This document shows, piece after piece, positions 43,059 to 51,600 of a DNA stretch of 64,000 nucleotides (position 1 is its first letter; the number at the start of each line of letters is the position of its first letter). The notes under the pieces were generated by a model that saw nothing but the letters and a program-made list of their open reading frames with translations, did not search any database and was not told where the DNA came from. This DNA comes from Legionella geestiana (GTDB lineage: Bacteria > Pseudomonadota > Gammaproteobacteria > Legionellales > Legionellaceae). The translations under genes were made by a program, and so were the position numbers. The stretch lies in contig NZ_CP038271.1 in assembly GCF_004571195.1 (NCBI RefSeq), positions 310,001 to 374,000 on the forward strand. The letters run 5' to 3'.

Positions 43059-44220
43059 AAAAATTTCCGGAAAATTGGATACAACACTGTGTCAGGAAAT
43101 CACAGCCGATTTGCCAGAGTACTTTGGCCTCCCGGAGGCCAATGTGCACTATGCGGAAGGGGTGAAAACACGCACCAACTTTGCCGCTAAATCTGCCAAC
43201 CAATACATTGGCCTTATTTCGATGGATTTTCCCTATCCTGACAATGCCAATATTTACTGGATGGCGGTTCTGCGTCACTTCCATCGCCATGGCATCGGGA
43301 AATGGCTCATCTCGGCGGCCTGTGATTTTGCCATGGCGCATGGTGCCAGCAACATCACGGTGGAAACGTTGAGTCCTTCTGAATCGGATGAAAACTACCA
43401 AAAAACCTGGCAGTTCTATCAATCCGTCGGATTCAAACCCCTCTTCAATCTGAAACCAGAGGGGTATACATGGAACATGGTGTACATGGCAAAAATGCTG
43501 GTGCATCCTGCCAAAAGGCTGGAGCTCATGACAAGCGCCAGGCCGCTGGTCATCATCACTGGCGCAAGTTCAGGGATCGGCGCCGAACTTGCCAGACAAT
43601 TTTCGGCAGCAGGTTTCGCTCTGGGCCTGCTGGCCAGAAATATGGAAGCCATGGAAAGGTTTGGTCTTGCGCATGCCATATGCATCAAGACCGACGTCAC
43701 CGATTTCCCGTCGCTCGAACGGGCTGTCCGAACGTTGGAAGCCAGTATGGGACCGGTTGAGGGCTTAATCAACAACGCCGGATTTGCAAAAAATGGCGAA
43801 TTTACCAATCTGACGCAGAAAGACCATCGGCACATGGTAGAAGTCAACCTCATCGGAACGCTCAATGCCTTGGAGCTGATACTGCCCGGAATGCAAGCGC
43901 GGAAAAAAGGAACCATCATCAATATTACCTCGCTCGCAGACCGCCATGCCCGCCCTGCTTTGGCCACCTATGCCGCAACCAAGGCAGGGGTGCGCAGTTT
44001 AAGCGAGTCTCTGCAGAAGGCCAATGCAAAACATGGCATTCGGGTGTATAATGTGGCTCCCGCCAAAATCAAAACACCACTCATGGTGCAATCCGCCTTG
44101 ACGGACGATCAGGTGATCGCAGTGGAAGACATGGCGAAAACCATCCTGTGGATTTACCAACAACCCCTGAACATCTGTATTCGTGATTTGGTGATTGCCC
44201 CAACCTGTTACGAGGAGTAA
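43039..44220 (+). CDS. GNAT acetyltransferase - short-chain dehydrogenase fusion
   Basis: A 393-residue protein with two enzymes in one frame. Residues 1-152 are a GNAT domain (LISMDFPYPDNANIYWMAVL; FHRHGIGKWLISAACDFA; FYQSVGFKPL). Residues about 165-393 are a classical SDR: TGASSGIGAELARQF, LINNAGFAKNGEF, the Ser in ITSLADRHA, and the catalytic YAATK. Fusions of these two families are unusual. It starts with GTG overlapping the previous gene, and no sequencing-type frameshift is needed to join the domains. Likely a small-molecule modifying enzyme; substrate unknown. Confidence 0.85.
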   Translation: MKTITVEKISGKLDTTLCQEITADLPEYFGLPEANVHYAEGVKTRTNFAAKSANQYIGLISMDFPYPDNANIYWMAVLRHFHRHGIGKWLISAACDFAMAHGASNITVETLSPSESDENYQKTWQFYQSVGFKPLFNLKPEGYTWNMVYMAKMLVHPAKRLELMTSARPLVIITGASSGIGAELARQFSAAGFALGLLARNMEAMERFGLAHAICIKTDVTDFPSLERAVRTLEASMGPVEGLINNAGFAKNGEFTNLTQKDHRHMVEVNLIGTLNALELILPGMQARKKGTIINITSLADRHARPALATYAATKAGVRSLSESLQKANAKHGIRVYNVAPAKIKTPLMVQSALTDDQVIAVEDMAKTILWIYQQPLNICIRDLVIAPTCYEE

Positions 44221-44226
44221 TATCAC

Positions 44227-44859
44227 GTGAGCCCTGATCCTGATGCATTACACCCGATACCAGGCGTCGAGCGCACGGTTTTCCTGAAAAACATCATCCG
44301 GAATCCCAATATCATTGTCGGCGATTACACCTACTATGATGACCCGGATAACGTCCATCTCTTCGAGAAAAATGTCCTCTATCATTTCGATTTCATAGGT
44401 GACAAACTTATCATCGGAAAGTTTTGCCAGATTGCAACTGGCGTAAAATTCATCATGAATGGCGGCAGCCATCACCTTGGTGGATTTTCCTCGTTTCCCT
44501 TCATCATGTTTCAAAGTGCATGGCCAGAAGTGCCGTTTATTCCCAACTGTAAAAAAGATACCGTCATCGGTAATGATGTCTGGATTGGCTATGATGCCAC
44601 CATTCTTCCCGGCGTAACGATCGGCGACGGCGCCATTATCGGTTCCAAATCCGTGGTTACCAAAGATGTTGCACCCTATGAAATTGTCGGAGGCAACCCG
44701 GCACAGGTTATTCGCAAGCGCTTTGACGATGAAACCATTGATTTCCTGCTCAGGCTGCAGTGGTGGAACTGGCCGATTGAAAAAATCAGAATGCACGTTT
44801 TAGCCATCATGAACGGTGACAAAGAAGCGCTTCAAAGGAGCGAGAGTAATGGACGGTAA
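44227..44859 (+). CDS. Vat/CatB-type xenobiotic O-acetyltransferase
   Basis: Left-handed beta-helix acetyltransferase of 210 residues, starting at GTG. NIIVGDYTYYDD, GKFCQIATGVKFIMNGGSHHLGGFSSFPF and the hexapeptide repeats IGNDVWIGYDATILPGVTIGDGAII are the signature of the streptogramin A (Vat) and chloramphenicol (CatB) acetyltransferase family. The catalytic His is in NGGSHH. Members inactivate antibiotics, but chromosomal relatives with unknown substrates are common. It overlaps the methyltransferase start by 11 nt. Confidence 0.9.
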   Translation: MSPDPDALHPIPGVERTVFLKNIIRNPNIIVGDYTYYDDPDNVHLFEKNVLYHFDFIGDKLIIGKFCQIATGVKFIMNGGSHHLGGFSSFPFIMFQSAWPEVPFIPNCKKDTVIGNDVWIGYDATILPGVTIGDGAIIGSKSVVTKDVAPYEIVGGNPAQVIRKRFDDETIDFLLRLQWWNWPIEKIRMHVLAIMNGDKEALQRSESNGR

Positions 44860-45625
44860 ACACGTGCTGGGTCTACCCATTGAATATCAGGAAATGCCGG
44901 AATATTTTGACGCACACAATATCAATGCTGAGACTGAGACCAAAAACGCTCTTATTGAGAAGCTGCTCAAAGGGCATGCAGTGAAATCCGTTCTGGATAT
45001 GACCTGCGGCACGGGTTCACAGGTATTTTATCTGGCTGAACGTGGGTATGAAGTGGTTGGCAGTGATTTCAGCCCCTCACTCCTGAACATTGCCCGTAGC
45101 AAAGCTGAAAAATCCGGAGTGAAGCTGACTTTCATCGACGGCGACATGCGAACGCTGCGCGTTGGAAAATTTGATGCCGTCATTACCATCTTCAATGCGA
45201 TAGGCCATCTGGTGAAGGCTGATTTTGAAAAAGCCCTGCAGAATATTCGGGCAAACCTGAGTACTGGTGGCCTATATCTGTTTGATATACTCAATCTTGA
45301 AGCTTTGACGGATGAAGTCCTCAAAACGTTTACCATGGATATTGAAAGCACGGTAAACGGAGTCAAGATACGCAACACCCAGTACTCCGAGATTGACCGA
45401 AAACATGGTTTTCTCGTTTCCCATGACCAATATACCCTGTTTCGGCCGGGTAATGAGCCTGAAATTCGCACAAACCAATTCAGCTTGCAACTCTATGCCA
45501 CCGATGAACTGAACAAGATCCTTAACCATAACGGATTTGACATCATCCATCAATATGACTGGGAAGGTAATGATTTCTGCGCTATCAGCAGCCTGAGTAT
45601 GCTTACTTTGGCAAGGAAGCGTTAA
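44849..45625 (+). CDS. Class I SAM-dependent methyltransferase
   Basis: Methyltransferase of 258 residues. Motif I SVLDMTCGTGSQVFYLAERGYEVVGSDFS binds S-adenosylmethionine; FIDGDMRTL and FDAVITIFNAIGHL are motifs II and III. I use the ATG at 44849, which is preceded by AAAGGAG; an upstream GTG at 44816 lies within the acetyltransferase gene. It is the last gene of a run of six closely packed plus-strand genes (40,527-45,625), probably one operon. It ends 13 nt before the convergent SecA-like gene. Confidence 0.9.
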   Translation: MDGKHVLGLPIEYQEMPEYFDAHNINAETETKNALIEKLLKGHAVKSVLDMTCGTGSQVFYLAERGYEVVGSDFSPSLLNIARSKAEKSGVKLTFIDGDMRTLRVGKFDAVITIFNAIGHLVKADFEKALQNIRANLSTGGLYLFDILNLEALTDEVLKTFTMDIESTVNGVKIRNTQYSEIDRKHGFLVSHDQYTLFRPGNEPEIRTNQFSLQLYATDELNKILNHNGFDIIHQYDWEGNDFCAISSLSMLTLARKR

Positions 45626-45638
45626 TTTCATGACTCCG

Positions 45639-48600
45639 CTAAAATCCCGGATCAGGTGCTGTATCCGGTAATTTTTCATATCGCCTGTTATTTGAATGGT
45701 CGTGGACAAAAAACCTGTGCCGTCCTGTACCGGGCAGAACAGGAAATATTTGTTCAATATTGTCCGGTAAAGCCGGTGCGCCAACGTCCCCGGAGTGTGT
45801 ATCCATAGATGAAGATGCGTGCCCCCTTTCATCAGGATGAGCATTTTCCACAGTGCGCACCATACTATGAAGAAGTCCTGGGGATGCCGCTGACTGCATC
45901 AAAAACTTCCAGAGTAACCTGAATTGCTCGAAACGTTCTTGCACGTGTGCTGCTGTATACTCCTTGACGGTATTCACGCCCGTCGCCAGATGCTCGAGTA
46001 AAACCAGAGTACCTGCGGCCCGATAATAGTCATCGGCGAAAGGATCTCTTGCTTTGATCTTCGTTGTCCATGTCTGGATGGCTTTTTTAGCCAGACCATG
46101 TTCTTTGGAATATTCGCCAATCAGCGCTGCACCCTCCACATATCTCATGGGTGGATACAACCGCATGGCGTCCAGAATATATTGGGCCTCGGATTCGTGA
46201 GGCTTGAACTGACCATAAATATCTGAAAGAAAGCTGCCCAGAGGCAATTTTATCCTGAATACTTTTCTCCACATTTGCCTTTCGGCGGTATCGATATCTT
46301 CCGGTAAAACGGAAGGCAGAGGTGTCTCATTCCTGACAGGCCTTGAGATCAGCGATTTACTCTCAATGGTTCCAGTTTTCTCCGTGGTTGTCAGAACGAC
46401 GGGATTCGCCTGCTCCGGGTTCCGGAAAGATTGTTTTTTCTTTGGAACCGATACCGTTTGATGAGGTGTTGAAGCAGTCAGGGTTTTACCGAAGGCTGCT
46501 GCCAATGTTGCCTGACGCACTGAATCGCGTTGTTCCCTGACATACCCTGCGAACCCGGCTGGTGCCGCGCCTGGTGTTTCTGCTTGTTCGTGATGCTGAG
46601 TCGTGGTGGCAGCTGCAAAATACTCCGGCGGTGCCGGTTGGATCGCCTGTTGTTGCACCAGATCTGCAATATTCTGGAGATGCTCATGCATCGCCATATC
46701 AATCCCTGGATGGATGATTTGACCTTTCGCGATGGCAATAATGCACTGTGTCAGACGTTGTGTGATGCGTGTAAAAAACTGATTTTTCAGGGGCGTTGTT
46801 GCCTGATAATCCACAGAAGATGCTTGCGGCATTTTGGCTATATTTTGATGATGGAAAAACAGTAACTCTGCTCTGAATTTCCGCGTGAAACTATCGGCCA
46901 ATTGCAAAATCTTGTCCAAAGCCATGCCCATATCGGCAATACGCAGGAATGTCCCCACGTGCTTGTGTTGATTGGCAAGAACCCCTTTGATAATGTGGTT
47001 GGCAATGGTATGGGGCAGGGTTGATCGGTCCTGCATAACCTTTGATGCCATTCGGTCCAGCTGCCCTTGCATGGCAGCATTCTGATTGTTGACATCCAGT
47101 TGCAACATGGCATGCAGGGCCGATTGGCACTCGGTGGTGCCCAAATTCCTTTCAAGGCGCTTGCCCACGGCATCTTCGATGTCTCCGGAAAACTGATCCA
47201 TAGCGACGGTCGTTAGTTTATCCACTGCAAAATTGAATACTTCCCTGACTCCGGTATCAATGACGCGCTTGACCACTTCTTTTTTCGCCATTTCCAATAT
47301 TTGCTCATGATTCAATTGCCGGGCTGCCAGGTTTTTCAGCGCATTTTGACCTTTGGCTGCCTCTGCGGCCACTTCCAGATTAGCACTGTTTTTCAGAACT
47401 TCGAGACCCATGGATATCACACTGATGGAAACGCTGCCAATTTTATTGGCCAGATAGGCATTCCAGTCAAAATGACCTGCAATGAGTGCCTTGGCAGTAT
47501 ACATGATGTCGTTGATGCCTTCCTGAATCAGCAGAGAGCTCATCATGGGCGCGGCGCAAGATACCAGAACTCCCACCACAATTTGCAAAATCCCCAAAAA
47601 AGCTACGCACAAGGCTCCAAAGCCACTTCCTTTTCTTTCCCTGAAAAAGGGTTGTATGCTGAATAGATGCGACAGGCCGGATGAATGCAGCTCACTGATT
47701 TCTTTCTGAGGCCTTGCCTCAGGATCCGGGAAAAAATCCCGTAAATTCTTGAGTTCGCATATCTCAAAATCGACTTTCTGTTTGGCTTTGCGGGCTTGGT
47801 ATCTGGCCTGCTGAATAATACTGATATTTTGGTCGATGTTTGCGATTTCAAGCTTGAGTAACTCAATTTTACAATGGATTTGTCGGGCAAAATCGTTGTT
47901 AAAGCCGTTCGTGGTGACGGGATTCAGATTATGCACCACAAGCATGGAGTGCAACTGGGGAATGATGTGATTCTCGAGATTGGTTTTTGCCATGTGCAAA
48001 TCAGACAGAACATTATCCTTATAGTTAGGTTCTTTCAGGAAAATACGCGCCTCTGCCCGATTATAATAAGCCTGAACACCTACTATAGGGTCATCCTGAA
48101 TTGCGCGAGTATAGGCGCTGATGGCCGCAGCAAAATCAGGACCGATACCCTTGGTACCAAAGTTCAACAGATTTCCGTGCTGAACCTGGCGACAAGGATT
48201 TTTACGGATGACATCCGGGTCATGACGAACCGTTTCGATAAATTGTTCAAAATCCGCTTCCATCAATGGTAAGGTGGTATCCGGGTTAAAATCGTGTTCA
48301 AATTTTTTGGCAACATTTCTGAGCCAATAAGCCCATTGTTCTTCGATACCGCCAATTCTATGCAGTGCCATGGGGTCATTTTTCAAGGTATTGATAAAAC
48401 CCCGGAACCTGGTATATAAATCGTCCTTCAACAGCGCCAGACGAATGCTACGCGTTCTAATGGCATGAACCCGGCCTGCCTCCACCTTATCTCGCCAAAT
48501 TTTGACCGTCTGTATGGTATCAAGCAAACCCCGATCAGCCTCGTTAAATTGGTGCTGGATAGCTTGTCGGTTGATGATTAATTCAGCCGATCCACGGTTT

Positions 48601-51600
48601 CCCTTACGGGCAGTGCGGCCAAATATTTGCTGTTCAACCCGCAGATTGAGCGGCAATGTCGTTACAATGACATGCATCCCACCGCGCATGTCAATCGACC
48701 TCTCCTGGTGTTTGGCAAAATACCAATCGATACCCCTCGCGGCGATAAGTGTCGCCACAATCACCTCTCCAGCTTCAATGGCCTGATCGGGCGTATTGAT
48801 TTCATCCGTATCATTACGGGAAAAACGGGAGATTTTTCGGCAAAAACCGGCTTTTCTGATTTCTTTTTCCAAAAAAATGACGTCGGCAATCGTTGCAGCA
48901 ACGACAAGAACCGGCCGCTCCCGGTTCACTTCTTCCTGAACGCGGCCAAGAATGTTTGCCAGCCAGTCAGTTTTTCCCGGCGCCAAAAGGCCTTCGTATT
49001 CAATCAGACATCTGGGTTTATACGTCGGGATAAAGGCCAAATCCACCTGGTACATGTCTTTCAAAAGTGCCTGGGTATCCTCCGCGCCCAAGGTCCCTGT
49101 CAATCCATAAATTTGATTGCCATAACGCATGCACAGTCCAGGCGTGGACATATAATTACTCATCAACTGAGGGGCACCCATTTTCAGCCCATGCCGTAGC
49201 TCCAGGAAACTGGAAAGGTAGGTCCAGCGCGAATTTTTATTAATCTCTCCCGTCAGACTAGCATCGATAGGGTTAATGGTCAGGCGGGGCACCCCATCCA
49301 GGTCGCCTTCTGAAATCACATAATGTTTGTCCAGATGATACACGTAATGGGCATCAACGGCGGCTTTCGTCAATTCATCGGCCTCAGTCAACACAAAATG
49401 CTTCAGATGTGAAGGCAGCAGGATGGACGATGATGGGTCTTCAATCAGCGTAACAATATATTTTTTAAGCAGACTTCTTGCAAAACGCAGAGGATTATCA
49501 ATCTTGAATTGATTGTTCCCGTCTGCCGATTGATACACCCACTCACCATCCCTTTTGCTGATAGATTGGCCCACACGAACCATCATGTGCCAAAGGGCCA
49601 CCATCAGATGATTCACATATTCCAGCCCCGGATGTGGCTTGAGGATCATGGCCGCATGTTCGGACCTGTCCACCAACAAACTGTCCACCTCGTCAAAAAA
49701 CAGAATACGAAATGGCCTGTCGCCTCGCGTGATGCTATCGCCTATGGCCTGGCGAACCAGATCCCATTGGTATTCGTTCGTATCTCCATACACCACATTG
49801 GCCAAATAGCAGCTCCTCGGGGCTTTCCCATCATGGCTGTGGCCATCGATATTATCTGCGACCGTCATCTTCAGGATGGAATAGAAGTTTTGCAGCTCAT
49901 GGGCATCGCGTTTTGCCAACACCGTTGAGCTTGACACCACGTCGACAAAATCGACCTGGAGGACCTTGATAGCCGCAAACATGGAAACAATCTTGGTTTT
50001 GCCTTCTCCGGTTTTGACTTCAGCAAGGCAACCCCTGTCTTCTGCTTTCAGCAACAACAACAAACTGATTAATTGAATATTGCGCGGTGTTTGTCCGGAA
50101 TCCAGAACACCGGCACGCATCACCACCGCAACCATCTCATTCTGAAAATCTTTGGAGCGTGCTCGGGGTTTATCCTGAATCACGGCTTGTGCCCAAGCCT
50201 GGCAGTGCCCCACCTCCCATTCTGCAATCGGCCTGCCCGCGGGCAGATACGACGAATCCTCTGCATAGACTGCCTTCACGGCGGCCAGCGTCGTTTCCAA
50301 ATCATGGCTGGCCAGTAACGCCATCACATTGGGATTATTGCCATTCAACGCGTTCAGTTCAGCCAGTAACGTCGGTAAATCTTTCTCATCGGTTGGTGTA
50401 TCCGGGAAGGACGTTTCAGCCTGAAGCTCTTCAGGGGATTCAGCGGTTCCCAAGATGGACAGAATCTCATTCTTCTCCTTCCTGGACCACGAAACCCTGT
50501 TCAGGATCGCCTGGACAAAGTCGTGCGTTTCCGGGTTGTGATGGCGTGCAACCGATCGCATTTTACAAAACAATTTATCAAAGAGTATTTCTTTCAGTTG
50601 CTCACCGGCAGCCTGAATCAACAAGCAATAATTATTAAACGCCAACTTTCTGAGTTCGGCATTATCGAAACAGGACAGAACGGCCTCTGAAATGGTGTGA
50701 GGGATTGTTTTTAAAGCTTCCTGATCTTCGAAGTTTTTTCCAATCAGTCTGAGCAGACTGCCCGCAACCAATGTCCTTCCACTCGGGCTGATGCGTCCCT
50801 CTCTGTCATATTCAAGGCATTGCTCGATGGTTTCCAATGGCAGTGGTATTCCGGTATATTGGACCTGAAAATTCAGCAGATTGAAGGTTTCGATTCTGAA
50901 ACGATACCGGTAAACAGATGCGCTCAGAAGACCGCTCCTGAAGCATAGATGGACAATTCTGGAAACCGCTTCCTCCGACAGAAAGCAGGGATAATGATAG
51001 ACGGGTCGACTCAATGCCAGAATACTTCTGGTTTGCCAGGCCGCAGGACTGTCCGAATTCAGCAAGCCTGCCGCGTAATACATCAATAATTGCGGATCAA
51101 CCTGATCACCAATATCCAGAAAACACAAACTGCAGGCCGCAAATTGTCTGACCTCCATGTCAGGATCATTCATCAGTTGCAATAACCGCGGCAAAAACAG
51201 TTCCTGAAGGTCGGCCAAAGGATAATTTTTCTTTTCATCACAATATCGTACGCAGTAACTGTCATAAACCGCCATGAGGATGGCTTGGGTTGCAAGCAAT
51301 CTGATTTCAGGGTGCCTGTTCCGTGATAAAGTCATTAGCAGATTATGAATGCCAGATAGCGAGCGGCTTTCAGAACAATGCAAATCGATTATTTTCGGAA
51401 ATCTGGATATAAAAACAGGCCAGCACTCATCGTACTCATCTTCTCTCTCTTGAAGGAACTTTTCGGCCTCGAATAACAGCAAAAGCAATTTAAGGGAATC
51501 CTCAAATTGATTAATACTGATTGTGTAATGGAAAATCTTCGCCAATTCTGTCGCTACATTTTCCGCCGAGTTTTCGAATCGAACCGGAATTAATGAACTT

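Noticed and set aside
45272-45844. Minus-strand frame opposite the methyltransferase
   Set aside because: It runs across the end of the methyltransferase and the giant gene in a different frame, and has no recognisable protein features.
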